A stretch of 20,000 nt of DNA from Trachelipus rathkii (GCA_015478945.1 JABUQX010078207.1:1-20000), one strand, 5' to 3'; numbered from the stretch's first letter, positions 1 to 11,951 are shown. Made by a program: numbers and translations. Notes: generated from the letters alone by a model not told the origin.

Positions 1-960
1 TTCTTTGGTAATTGGTTTGATGTGACAGACATTATGCAAGCCTAGTGCAAGTTTGATATCGACTCTTACAGCATAACATCTGACTCTATATATAGCCTTA
101 TATACCACTACTCAGTTAATCTCACAATCTACTATACTGTATACTTCTGCTTTTCACACCTTTATTTAGCAACCCCTAGTATACCTCATCTAATTTATTA
201 ACTTTTCACCCAACTCCTTAAATATAAAAACCATTATTCCCTATAAGCTACTTCTTACTTTATTATTATTTTATACCCTATCACCATATTTCTTTACATT
301 ATACTACTACCTTTTATTTACATTCCTTCCCCTATACATACTCACAATGTCCTATATTATTCTTCCTAATATATACCCGGGCATCTCCTACCAAACTCCT
401 GTAATTTAATAATCTCACTACTAATATGAATAATATTATTAAATCGTTTAACCCATTTCCCAGCAAACTCCTTCTAAATACTTACATTCACAAATCTTTC
501 TCTCTATCACTCCTCATCTGCATCTACTATTACTACTGGTGCATATTATGTCAAACATATATAAAATAAACTAATACAACATTTTCACCCTACGAATTTA
601 ACTTTATTATCATATATATACAAATTATCTATGAGAATACTTATCTCAACTATCTGGCTAAACACACTTTACTTATCCCACACCTTTTCTCATAAACTAT
701 TATCGCTACTATTCCTCTCCTTTAAACTCTCTATCTAGTTCACCTCCTGATACATTTATACTTGTATATTATCCAATATACTAATTTACTTATCCTTACA
801 GAGTTGTTTCAGTTATACCCTCTAAAACATCAACCTTCATTTTCTTCAAAGAACATTAATATCCAACTTTCTCTATCCTCATTCAAAATTGATGCATGTA
901 CATTAACATACATCTACATAACACGATAATACATTAATCACGCATCACTTATTTATGAAA
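1..960. other. Non-coding, G-poor strand-skewed block
   Basis: No gene is visible. The plus strand is strikingly poor in G: between 121 and 360 I count 64 C but only 6 G, and the pattern continues to about 950. No long open frame, TIR or recognisable repeat unit was found. The skew may reflect an old C/T/A-rich satellite-like sequence or strand-biased mutation. Confidence 0.6.
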
Positions 961-2085
961 CCTATATCGGGATTCCTTCCATGATTCACATCTTCCATCT
1001 GTTTTCTTTATTGGCTTATTTTACATATATGCTCTTGAGCAAAACGTTTTGGTGCTTGTACTAACCATGCTCTTAAACAAAACATGCTACTCTCACTGAC
1101 ATTTGAAGGGCTTTAGGGTCTATAAACAAATCGCTTTTATAACCCGTAAGGAGTAAAAAGTTCGTTTTTGTTTTTTGTCATCTTTTTGTTGGGAGTATCA
1201 AGATTGGGGAGAGTGGTAATAAACGATATAAAATATAAAAATATAAAATAATAAAATAAAAATAAAAAATATATAAGAATTAACTTTATTATTTATAAAT
1301 ATTATAAATATTTGTATTAGTGAGTACTGTATAAAAAACTAATATGGAGAGATAATTCTGGCATGGAGTTTTATATTTTAGTTAAAGGAAAAAAATGAAT
1401 AATTAAACACACACAAACTCTTCTTTAAATTAACAGTGAATAATAGAGATTAATAATAAAATGGTTGAGATAATACACATATTATTTAATAATAAACAGT
1501 ATTTTTTGTTATTTATTTGATTTCTGAAAATGTCATCAACTAAAATAAAATAAAACAAGTATTTTATTAAAATAGAAAAAGGATTAAAAATAAAAATAAT
1601 AAATAAAATAGAAGAAAAAATAATAAAAAAAATTCAATAGATTAGGTTAAACGAATATTAACTTAAATAAAGTTTTAGTTAAACATATATTATTAAATAG
1701 ACTAATATAGAAAAATAAAACTATACTCACTAAATAACATAACTTTAATAAGAAAAATAAATCCTATTAATCATACCTATTTTAAAATTATATAAAAATA
1801 AAATTTAAAAACACACGCTAAAATATATAAATTAATAAAATTTCACTAAAATAACTAATTTACTAGTTCATATTATTAAAATTACTAACAACATCGTACG
1901 TTAAAACAATATCCTAAATACAGTAATATTAAAATATTTATATATCTTAAATCCTTTAAAATATTATAGTAAAAAATATCGGAAAATTATAAGGCAAATT
2001 AAAATTCAGTCAATAGGATTTCTCTCATAATGTCTATATTATAATTAGAAATAACTCATAATAATAGATAACATTATAGAGAAGT
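961..2085. other. Non-coding, nearly pure A/T block
   Basis: From about 1,200 to 2,080 the sequence is almost entirely A and T, with many short A-runs and AAATA/TAAAA words on the plus strand. Stops are dense in every frame and no gene is seen. The part from 961 to 1,200 is more balanced but also shows nothing recognisable. Confidence 0.6.
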
Positions 2086-2208
2086 AATAATGACATATGG
2101 GAGGCGAGTGAATCGTAAGCTCCTCAAAAGAAATAAAAATAAATAAGATCTGACGTGCGAGCAATTTAGCTTTACACAAAATAATTGACTACTTTGAGAG
2201 TATGATAA
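2086..2208. repeat. Diverged direct repeat, copy A
   Basis: This ~120 bp segment aligns by eye with 2,554-2,675 in the same orientation. Shared landmarks in order are AATAATGA, a G-rich GAG-GTGA stretch, AGCT, GAAATAAAAA, a TCTGA-TG-GAG block, ATTTAGCTT, ACACAA-AA and CT-GAGA-GTAT. Copies are diverged by substitutions and small indels. The family is unknown; a short interspersed element is possible. The 345 bp between the two copies (2,209-2,553) shows no gene. Confidence 0.5.
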
Positions 2209-2553
2209 ATTCGATTGTCTTGTTGCACTCGCTATTCTAACAAGCATAAGAATTAGGTTCAATATTAAGTTTCTAAATTATGCAAAATATCTATAGTTAG
2301 GATTGTTTTGATCCTCTTCTTATACCCGTGAAAGGAAGATAAGTACATGGGACTTTTTTTGGGAGAAAGTAAAATATAAAGTAAGATTGAGACTTATACT
2401 TTTTTAATAACACGTTCTGCTAACGCTTGCTCTCGCAATTTCAGATAAAATGATCCTGTGAGTGGATTCTAATTCTATAATTTTGGTAAAAGACTTCGCA
2501 ACGAGTAAAATCTGTTTAACTATAAATATCCTTGAGGTAACTGGAAAGTAGAA

Positions 2554-2675
2554 AATAATGATGGTAAACCGAGCGGGTGAGGTCGGAGCTATTCCAGAGA
2601 AATAAAAAATATATAAAATTAGTGTCTGAGTGGGGGCATTTAGCTTAACACAATAAATGCTACCTGAGAAGTATA
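2554..2675. repeat. Diverged direct repeat, copy B
   Basis: This is the second copy of the repeat seen at 2,086, offset by about 467 bp and in the same orientation. It ends just before a (TA)n tract, whereas copy A does not. Confidence 0.5.
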
Positions 2676-2679
2676 TATT

Positions 2680-2683
<4 letters not shown>

Positions 2684-2730
<47 letters not shown>

Positions 2731-2757
2731 ATATATTAATTTATATAGGCTATATAT
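2684..2757. repeat. (TA)n microsatellite
   Basis: Nearly uninterrupted AT dinucleotide repeat with occasional TTA interruptions. Self-complementary and able to form cruciform or slipped structures. Confidence 0.9.
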
Positions 2758-2812
2758 ATCCTTATTCATATTCGATCAAGCACACTAATTACTATATGTA
2801 TTTATTAGTTAT

Positions 2813-2813
2813 G

Positions 2814-2844
<31 letters not shown>

Positions 2845-2918
2845 TATATTATATGTAAATATATATATATATATATTATATAATATATATATATAGTATA
2901 TATAATAATATATTATAA
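2813..2918. repeat. (TA)n microsatellite, imperfect
   Basis: AT dinucleotide repeat with TAATA and GTAAA interruptions, separated from the preceding tract by about 55 bp of non-repetitive sequence. Confidence 0.85.
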
Positions 2919-3526
2919 ATATAACTCCTTGCTTTTTTATATATATTATTTACTTTGCCCTACGCAATTTATTTAATCTCTTCTCATACTATATATTTTT
3001 AAGTCTATCGTATAACGTCTTCGTTACCACCTTAAAGGAAATTAGACGTATATAAGCAGGGTAAGCTGTAGGGCCAATGGTTAATGAGGCGTTTCACATG
3101 GGTTAATTCCCTTCCTATATTTTCTTGATGATTCTCTTTATATATATAATTTTGAATTTCGTCATATTTTCTTTTCCAATACTATAATTTATATAATATT
3201 AATATATTCATAATTTGTACAATAATAATTTATTTTTGGAGTAGATATAAAAAAAAATTTAATTGAAATAAGAATACATCATATTGCATCAAAAAAGTAT
3301 TTATAAAATGGAAATGAAGGAGAAATGTTTGTGGTCCGTAACGATTTCTACTCTAATGTTGTTCCCATACATGTAGTGTGAGTAAATAATTTAGAGGCTA
3401 GGATGGATTAGAATAAAGAAGTATTAACCAAGTTTGCAGGATCGCATATTAGTCAGCAAATATTGAGTTACCTCAATAAGTCTGCACTCACATGATGGAT
3501 GTATAAGATTATTTAAGAAAGATAGA

Positions 3527-3585
3527 GGGTGTTGAGTGGTTAAAGCGTGTAACTCGTTGATGGGTTGAGCAGTGTATCAATAGCT
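3527..3585 (+). repeat. tRNA-like patch, possible SINE head remnant
   Basis: The stretch GAGTGGTTAAAGCG followed by TGTAACTCG resembles the D-arm (A box) and anticodon-arm region of Ser/Leu-type tRNAs and tRNA-derived SINE heads. A GGGTTGAGC string 6 bases later could be a decayed B box, but it is much closer than in a real tRNA and deviates from GGTTCRANNCC. No cloverleaf with an acceptor stem can be built, so it is not a functional tRNA. The flanks (2,919-3,526 and 3,586 onward) show no gene. Confidence 0.25.
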
Positions 3586-6500
3586 TATTCACTTCAGACT
3601 CTTACAATTCAGTTATTCTTTCTCTTCATTTCCATCATTCGTTCTACAACTATACTCTATCTTGTTTCTCATAAATAACATGGTTCGTGAATACTCCATC
3701 GTGCCAATTAACTTTCATGCGCCATTAATCAGGGCTAGACGACAAGTGCATATCGGGTGTGGAAAAATTTCACTCGATACTCTACACATATAACTCTCGT
3801 AATTTTCAAATTCAGAATCATAGAAATACCAGTCTGCAGTGTAGGGATCTCTTCATGGTACAGCACTCGAGAAAGCGTGGCTTTCATTCAAAGAGCCGAA
3901 AGTGCGCTAAATTCATTTTGGCTCATCCTATGACTAAAATTTATGTTACATCTCTTAAAACTTCTGTAATCTGTCTATATACCTCTCTTATTTGATGTTC
4001 TAATTCATATCCGGCGTGCTATTGCGTGAATGTCATATACAAAGTATATTTAAGTAGCAAGATGGAATTTTTCTTCTCTATAGTTCTCTTTCGTGGTGTG
4101 AATAGCACTTTACCACCTCCCCTTCATGTGTTGGACGCTTCCTCTAGATTGAAACCTATGAAAATATAGGATAGCTCGCGACTCTCTGCGTATCCATTCT
4201 TCTTTAATGTAACTTCGGACATATGTAGGAGATCTTGAGCTTGTTCTTACCTACAGCTACCATCAACTTTGAAACCCTTTCACTCACTTTTAAGATCATT
4301 GGAAATCACTCCGATCGTCGCATGTTCATAAGACTCTCGTTGCATGTAGGTGTACATAGGCGGATATACAAATTCTATCTCCGATTTGGATTGTGTTGTA
4401 TTTGCTGCCTTTAAGGACTAAGGGGAGACTTGGATGTTGGCGCTTGACAGTTAGTGTTCGTCAAAGTCGATTGTGTTGCTCTGGGTGTGTGGTGAGTCGC
4501 TCATCTCATTGCTAAAGTATATGACTTGACTAACTCTCCGATATGGACTCCACTCCTTGGGGTCATCTCACTAGCAAACTTTCGTTCGTATATATATTAG
4601 ATGTGTTTTTTCATGTTACTAATAGACGTCTGAGTAATACAAGGCTGTATTGTGTTGAATGGGCCGAATTCTTCTTATATTGTCAATAATAAATGATGGG
4701 ATGTTTTGCAGGGAATTTTGTCTTTAAATTATGCTCTTTATATGTAAGAAAGTTACTAGCTTTGTCATATGAGAAGTTACTCACGTGCACGTATAGAACT
4801 GCATTAATGACGCACTGATAAATGTAGCAGATGAACGTAGATGCTCACTTCGTCCTTTAAACGTAACGCATAACAAAATTAGCTAACTGCCCACGTTTAC
4901 ATTCGGAATTGCGATTGCGTATTGAAGATTTACTTTCGATTTTGAATTCTCGCTGATGGAGAGAGGAAGAGACTGAGACATTTGCATGATTCAAGTATTC
5001 TTTAAATAGACTCAGACAATAACATTTACATTTAACAATCTCCTTCTCCAAAATGCTTTTTCTAATTTCTGTTCTTGCGTACGGTGTTCATGTCTTCTTC
5101 CTGTTGATATGACGCTACATCCTGGGCTCTGTAACACTGATGATCAAAAAAATGTACTTGGAAGATCGATGTCTCAAGATTGTCCAGGTTGTTAGTCTCG
5201 CGGGTTCGATAAGAACTCGTGAAGTTACTGATTTATGACTGTGAGACTTTCCTATTCCTTTTTAATTTGCTTCACCGCTATACCTTTAGCGATATGGTCT
5301 TTTATTCGCCCAATGTATATGATAAAGTACTTAAGGTCTGTATATCTGGAGGGGGGATCTGGTTCACTCTGGTTTGGAAGGGTCGAGTCAATACGGACAA
5401 AAAGTGACATATAAACTAGTTTCTCAGTAATATTCAATCTTTGGTTGCGCAGTTCACTTATTGATCCTCTATCTTTGTCGAAGGCGGATGTTTGTGGTTT
5501 TGCTTTATTTCTTTATGCTCTTATTGGCTCTGCCTTCTGATTTTTTAATTTTTGCATGTGGCTTATGTTGCTCGGGAAGTTGTACTTGCTGTACAAATGC
5601 TTACTAAACGCTTCTGTAGCACATAAGTGCTGTATCTGGCACAGTATTGTGTTGACATTGCTAACTCTCACGGTGAGTAATAGCATTGTGGTGGCTATTC
5701 TTCTTTCCCTCTAAGGCATTCACTCTTCGATTTTCGTGGAGAATTATCTCTTCCATCTCTGTTTTTCTACTGAATTTAAATCTCTCACTTTAAAAGCCTG
5801 CGTCTGTGCTCATATGCGTAATTGCGCTAAACTTTGAAATTATAGAATAACATTTCATAGAAATTTCAACAGCAAAGTCTTTTCATTGGTACTAACATGA
5901 TTTGCTAGTTAGTTCAGTATGAGAATTAAACATGTAAATCATTAATATAATTCCATTAGAATATATGTGGTAAGATTATGTGGGTAAATAATGAATCTGA
6001 TATTTCCATTAATTCCCCCCATAGCTAAACTCATTCAGTATTATCGATCGAAAATCATACTTTTATCACATTACACAATTCTTTAGTGGATGGATATTTA
6101 TATATGTCCGTCAAACGGGACAACGATAATTTTGACCTTTTCAAACTTAAAACTTTAACCTTTAGATTTTCATAGTACTTGTCATTTACTTTTATAAAGT
6201 TAATATAAGTCTTCTAACTTACAAATCACTTCATTATGACATAATTGGAAAATCGCTTTTCATACTTCCCTTCTTTTTTCTTACTAGATCTATATAAGCA
6301 CAATAACATTTCACAAACCGCCCTTTTCGACTTGGTTGTGTTTGTTTTATATAACTAGGTATTATTTGAGTCGTGTACAATGATTTCGGTATTCTTATTT
6401 TTTTTTTATATATTTTCGTTTCTTTATTCGCTAGAAATGACGTCATGATGAATGTACTATGTTCACCTGCTTACCTATTTTCTAAATATCCTAGATTGTC

Positions 6501-6984
6501 TTGCTTTTAATTAGTTTCTAAATTCTATGTTAAGAAAACACTGATTTCAATCTACATAAATTCTCATCTAAAGTTTAATTGTACGGATACATATACATTG
6601 TTTTGCCAGGAAGGATAGAAGGGGCGCTTAAACTGACGATACAAGAACATTTATTTCTCGGGTGACATGCCAAAAAAGCATTAATTGGGTAAAAGACAGT
6701 GGTAGTAGGGAAGCAACTAACTACCAACGTCCTGTGGTGCTACCTTTCTGACGGCGACATGCAGACATAGTATACGAGTTTGTGGCAATTTTCAATTTTT
6801 TGTCTTCCTACAGTGGGATATTATCAGGGATAGGGATGTCTGTAAGAATGTTGTTAGAAGAGGGGTGTGGATATAAGTGTGTGTATATATGATATGTTGA
6901 CTGGAGGATGAGTGTGGATATGAACGCATAACAGAAGGCGAACATTAGGCATGGAATGTCATCATACCATAAGCAAAAAGTGGG
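3586..6984. other. Non-coding stretch, no gene recognised
   Basis: Base composition is more balanced here, but open frames stay below 80 codons, overlap one another on both strands and match no family I know. A B-box-like GGTTCGATAAG occurs at 5,203-5,213 without a partner A box. The 11-mer CAATAACATTT occurs at 5,017 and 6,301 (see findings). I see no conserved exon, TIR pair or tandem array. Confidence 0.5.
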
Positions 6985-7052
6985 TAATATATATATTATA
7001 ATATATATTACTATAATATATTATATATATATATTATATATTATATATTATA

Positions 7053-7086
<34 letters not shown>
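6985..7086. repeat. (TA)n microsatellite, imperfect
   Basis: About 100 bp of TA repeats interrupted by TTA and a single C. No coding potential. Confidence 0.88.
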
Positions 7087-7090
<4 letters not shown>

Positions 7091-8775
7091 TTATCGTTAT
7101 ATTGATATCAATAGGTGTGAAATTATTATTATGTGTATATTGTTTGTATTTTGATATTTAATTATTATCTGATTCATTTATTTGATTTGTGAGATATTTT
7201 AAGTTAGTTATTCAAAAATTACTAATATTGATGGTTTCATTAATCAGGCGTGTCAAATATATTTCGGCGAAATTCTCTCACCGTATTGACGTTTAATAAA
7301 ATATGATCCGTTTTTGCCGATGATGCTGTGGGGCCAATGTGTGAGAGTTATTTGTTTCTCGTAGGTCGCTAGATTTATTTGATTTAAATAACTTATATAA
7401 TATGTAGTAGAGCTTTTGATGTATAATTTTTTATATTATAAGTATATATATATAGGTATTTAATATATTATTTATAGTTATATAGTTAAAATATATATAT
7501 TATATGCTTATAGTTTGTTATATATATACTATATAGCGTAATAGCGGCTGTTACGTAAGAACTTACGGTTAGTATAAGTAGAATGTGTAATATGTAGTAT
7601 GTAGGTATATCGCAGGACGGGGTAGTTTTCTACTACATGAACTAATACTTGCTAACGTGGCTAGTTAGCACTATTAATATATTACGTGCACTAAACTATA
7701 TACTACTGAAATACTGTGGATAATATAATATATAAATAACGGTATATCCACCTATATATCTCTAACGTCTCAGTCCTAACATTTAATTAATTCTTTATAT
7801 GTCAGAGACCCAGCTTGGCTAGGGATTATTATCATTTTTTCACAAATATAAACTACTTTATAATTAATTCTCCAATACATATAATATATATAACTATTTT
7901 TTTCTAATATAATATATAATTTCCGACTGAAATATTATGGTGGGATATATATAGTCTAGTGACATTAATATATTATAAATATACAGTATATTATAACTAA
8001 CTTAATATATAATTATTTACCTTAGTAGGTAATACACATACGTTTCGATAGAATTATAATCTTAGTAAACCCCCTAACCCCCTCCCCCCTCATCTATCTT
8101 ATAACTTCGATGTTCTATGGCTGGCTATAAATCTTTCTCCCTACTACTATCATTATCCTGTGTTTCTGCTACTGATAAAATTTTTTCCACAAATAAATTT
8201 AGGGTAATAATAATATATATATCATATATATAATATAGCAGTATTCCTTACTACTTGTAAGTATAATTAAAATATATTTAGTATATTGTTAAATGTATTT
8301 ACTCAAATATATTAATAATACCTTTCCAGATCCTCTAATGAGGGGATCATTGAGGCAATGATATAAATTTATCATTGCTCTCGGACCATATAAATAACTC
8401 ACAAGAAAGCAAATAAAGTGAAACAGAGACCAACTTTTGGAGTGTGAGAAGTTACTCTATTTTTATCAAGGGAGAAAATATTCAACGTACACCAACCTAA
8501 AAATTAAGAATGAATAGCCGGATCTGGTGCCCTTTGTGAAAAAATAATGGAAATGAGAAAATTATTACTCTCGTCTCGACAAACCTGATAGTCAGCCAAG
8601 GTACGGTCCGGGGTGAATAAGAAGTTATGAAAATGCCTTAAAAAAAATTAATGTAATAAATTCTGTTATATTTAATCAAAAAAATTTATGCGATATTGAT
8701 GTGAAGATACGTTGCGATGTAATTCAAGAAATTTTTTCCCAAATTTTTTTTTATTATTTAACATGTAGAAGTATC
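7087..8775. other. Non-coding AT-rich stretch with short repeats
   Basis: No gene is seen. Interrupted TA-rich tracts lie at about 7,428-7,538, 7,880-8,035 and 8,200-8,300. A small palindrome (arms CGTAAG/CTTACG with a 2 bp spacer) sits at 7,554-7,567. A C-rich run with C5, C5 and C6 tracts lies at 8,070-8,089 and gives G-tracts on the minus strand. Confidence 0.5.
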
Positions 8776-8961
8776 TCATACCCACGACTTCATTAACCAG
8801 CTTTTTTTCACGACCTCCTCGATAGAGATTATTCCTGAAATTTCTCCTGTTAATATTTGTAAAGCTAATGAGAGAAGATTCATGGTATTTGCCTCAATGC
8901 CTGTAAGGTCATTCGTTTGCAGAGTTATTGACCTCCTAATGTTGAAGTGGTAAATGTGCAA
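8776..8961 (-). pseudogene. Possible leucine-rich-repeat coding remnant
   Basis: The minus-strand frame of 61 codons contains ITLQTNDLTGIEANTM, which fits the leucine-rich-repeat pattern LxxLxLxxNxLxxI with the conserved Asn and following hydrophobic positions. The next stretch NLLSLALQILTGEISGI resembles a second, indel-damaged repeat about 20 residues later. LRR modules bind proteins and are found in many receptors. No cysteine caps, signal peptide or splice sites are seen, and the frame ends in a stop soon after. It could be an exon fragment, a decayed copy or chance in an AT-rich region. Confidence is low. Confidence 0.2.
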
Positions 8962-9156
8962 TTTTTTCTTGATAACACCTCAGTTACATCAGTCAACTAT
9001 ATATGTTCTTCAATTAACAATCAACCTTTACTTCCTTTTCTTCTTCGTGTATAGGACTATAATAAGCACACTACAGAGTTCTGCTCTCTATGCTACTTAT
9101 CCCATGCTTTATTGAATAGTCTAAGTTTGGTGCACAATAACATTTATTCCTATGCA

Positions 9157-9224
9157 TTGACCTAACTAGGAGGTCAAAAAAAAAAAGTTGACCTTTCATT
9201 TTCTTTGACCTTGAAAAGGTCAAA
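9157..9224. promoter_or_regulatory. Cluster of five AGGTCA half-sites
   Basis: Five copies of the heptamer TTGACCT/AGGTCAA lie within 68 bp: 9,157-9,163 (minus), 9,171-9,177 (plus), 9,188-9,194 (minus), 9,205-9,211 (minus) and 9,217-9,223 (plus). The last two form a perfect palindrome TTTGACCTT-GAA-AAGGTCAAA at 9,204-9,224. AGGTCA is the core half-site of nuclear receptors. No promoter is recognised nearby, so the cluster may equally be a fragment of a repeat family rich in this word. Confidence 0.4.
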
Positions 9225-9631
9225 TAGCGTATAAATCCTTCAATATTTTTTGGAATACTTGAACTTGTTCGCATTTAGTATATTTTATGATATTACTCTT
9301 TCATTATTATAATCTAAATCCTCATATGCTGAGGTATTGTCTCCATCGCTGTTATAGAGTTATAGCATTTATTTGACCAAAGAAAAGGAGAAAATATGAA
9401 TTAAGGGAAATTTTTATAGCCTTAATTTTGTTGTCTTATTTGTAACTCTTTAATGTATATTTATCTTGTGGCTCACTAATATTTATAAATATTAATATAC
9501 GGGCTCTAATTATGTTAGGGGACATATATAATTAGACTGATCATTTTCTCGCTAACCTTACTATATAACTTGTAGTTGAAATTCTTGCTTTCGATTTATA
9601 TAATTATTATTAATATTATATTATAGTAGAA
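9225..9631. other. Non-coding AT-rich stretch
   Basis: No gene, clear repeat unit or structured element is seen between the half-site cluster and the GC-rich hairpin. Confidence 0.5.
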
Positions 9632-9690
9632 ATCGGCTTACAGCCGGCTAGGTTGGGGCGAACTACCGGTTAGCCCGAGCCTGACCTAAG
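9632..9690. other. GC-rich island with hairpin potential
   Basis: Positions 9,631-9,690 are 36/60 G or C in surroundings that are mostly A/T. Inverted pairs TAGGT (9,649) with ACCTA (9,684) and GGGC (9,656) with GCCC (9,673) could nest in one stem with an asymmetric internal loop. GCCGGC just upstream is itself palindromic. Function unknown; it could be a transposon end or a small structured RNA. Confidence 0.35.
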
Positions 9691-11888
9691 GTTTTAAGGT
9701 AAGAAAACAGGTATTTAACATTTTTGGTATTTGATTAAATCGAAATACGAATAGGTAACTAACTCTTTTGAAAAAGCAGGAGTTTGTTAAAATCTTATCA
9801 ACTCACCACTGCTTATAAGCCTTATTTCAAACAAGATCAATTCACCTTCAAACAATTCCAATCAATTGACAAGCGTAGGAAAACAAAACAATTAAATTCT
9901 AAGCAATTATTTTTATCAATAAGTCTATAAATTTTTCTTTTCTCTCGGCCATTCTTCCACAACGACAAAAAATAACACTTACTCTCTGCTGTGGCGTTAT
10001 ATCTCGCGAGATTGGGAACTGAACAGTGTCTCTTATCAGCCGCACGCAATCATATACTTTGTATTATGTCTCGAGTCTCAGGAGTATCAAAGTAATTGTT
10101 TTGCAAGTATGTATAAAAATTGTCCAAGTTGGTCTTCTGCCCAGATTTAGTATCACATTTTGAATTAGTACAACGCAAACAGAATGTGTCCTGGTCCTGG
10201 AAATACACATTCTTTTGGTCGAAGCTCTGCAAACTTTGAGAACCCAATCTTTAGTTCTGGATATTTCCCTTTGACAGTCTTCAAACATGGCTCTTCTTTC
10301 AATTACAAAGCATGAGAGAACGTCTGTGTTTTTCTCTCTCAATCAACACACGTAAAGTGAGCCGAACTATATCTTACATAGATGATTGTGGTTCCATACC
10401 TGCATTTTCTTTCTAATTCATTCAGCCTGTCTGGAGAAGATAGAAAGACTGTAAATTTTTGACAGACAATGTTGTTTTTTTGAGCGCTCCTTCCTCTATA
10501 GATCCGAAAAACATCTCCAACGGATGGTGTCGGGTATAAATGTTAACACCTATTTCTCTGTACACATTTTTCTCTCGGCTGTCGCATTCATGTAGCTGTG
10601 AGGTTTAAAGCGTTTGCATAGAATTAGTGTTCTCTGATGTCGCTGCTGAATTTTGGAGAAGGGACAGTCAAAATGGTAAGTTTTTCACGTCGGCTAGTTT
10701 CCTCACTGATAAACTTTTCTTTTAGCTGTTGGATAAATTCCTTTCTATATTAACTTTCTGAATCGTTTTCCGGGTGTCATTTCTGCGGAGTCACTTTTAT
10801 TACTTTGTTCATAATGTATATATTTTCTAATAACAACCCTGGACGATTCCTCGGCATTATTGTCTTTTACTTTCAGAACCTTTTTGTGTATGTTTCTTTT
10901 GCCTGTGCGATGCTTATGCCTACTATATTTCAGTGGTGTCTCATTAGTTTTTGCCCAAAAAAAGATTATCGAGCTTTTTCCCAAAATCTGATAATTGTCT
11001 TACTCTTCTTTAGATATCATTTCAGGTTTTCCATGGTGTAGCCCTTACTGTGATACAGCGGAATGTTATCACGAATGTGATCGTACGGTGTCATATCAAC
11101 CTTAAAACTTGTCTGACCTTTGAAGATGAGGCTTTGCTATAAGTTAGTCGGTCAGTCTGTAAGCAATCTATTTTTTTTGACTGAGGTTGTTCCTAAAAGT
11201 TTAAATCAAGGATTCGTAAGAATTAACTAACGGTGTTCGTTTAATTGATCGTTCCAGGTATTGTAGTTCTTTATTAGTTGTGACTCTCTTACTGGGTCCA
11301 GCGAAATAACATGTGTTGGAAAAGAATAGTTGTGTCATGTAGTTGAGTCATATTTTTGTAAGGGGAGTCAAATTCAAAAATTAGTTAGGCCAAGTGTGCG
11401 TAATTCTTTAGTAAAATATAACTTCCATTGGCCGACCTGTTCCTTGTGTGTAAATTTCTAAATTAAAAATAAACTATAATTACTGCTTTCTTTATATATT
11501 GACCTTTTTTAGTCGTGTTCTTACCAGGTTTGGTCCCTATAATCGCAGTATAGTTACACTAAAATTTGCACTGACTATTAGGAGTTTAGCCTTGGTATTG
11601 TTTGCATGTAGTACTAGAAATTACAATCTTATCAACACCACGAGTGTTTAAAAGGTGATTGGCTTTCTCTTGTTTTTTTTCAGTTAGTAAATCTTTTATA
11701 CTTTTTTTTTTTTTTTGGATTATTTTTTTCAAATATTATTTTTTGCTAAAATCTGATCATGTTAGTAAATTATTATTATTATTCATACTATTATATATTA
11801 TAATTTAATGCTCTATCTACTTATGTATTAATTTCTATCTAATATAAGGTCCTTTTTGAATATAACTTACGTTTATTTAACTCTATCA
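9691..11888. other. Non-coding stretch, several short unrecognised frames
   Basis: Composition is less AT-rich than upstream. Minus-strand frames of 65-92 codons overlap each other at 10,050-10,342, and frames on both strands overlap at 10,745-11,041. None shows a family signature I recognise. One contains FCLRCTNSKC, a Cys-x2-Cys-x4-Cys spacing that is too little to call a zinc-binding domain. No promoter or convincing exon boundary was found. Long T-runs occur near 11,670-11,720. Confidence 0.45.
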
Positions 11889-11903
11889 TATTATATATAT
11901 ATA

Positions 11904-11950
<47 letters not shown>
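11889..11950. repeat. (TA)n microsatellite
   Basis: About 60 bp of nearly perfect AT repeat. It is followed at 11,957 and 11,974 by two copies of GTGTTCACGT 17 bp apart. Confidence 0.9.

Positions 11951-11951
<1 letters not shown>

Noticed and set aside
3759..3995. 78-codon plus-strand frame
   Set aside because: No recognisable domain, no good start context and length within chance expectation for the local composition.
5203..5213. GGTTCGATAAG resembling a tRNA B box
   Set aside because: No A box at the right distance upstream and no acceptor stem; probably chance.
8070..8089. C-rich runs separated by TAA and T, considered as a telomere-like or i-motif sequence
   Set aside because: Only three C tracts with irregular spacers; not a telomeric repeat and too short for a firm structural call.
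10226..10310. Plus-strand peptide SGYFPLTVFKHG resembling the thioredoxin-fold GYPTLK-F segment of protein disulfide isomerases
   Set aside because: The FP order is wrong for the cis-proline motif, no CGHC active site or other domain blocks lie upstream, and the frame soon stops.
10050..10342. Two overlapping minus-strand frames of 65 and 92 codons, one with FCLRCTNSKC
   Set aside because: They overlap in different frames, match no family, and a single Cys cluster is insufficient for a zinc-finger call.
10745..11041. Antisense pair of ~79-codon frames on both strands
   Set aside because: They occupy the same DNA, have no start context, splice signal or family signature, and the hydrophobic one simply complements the basic one.
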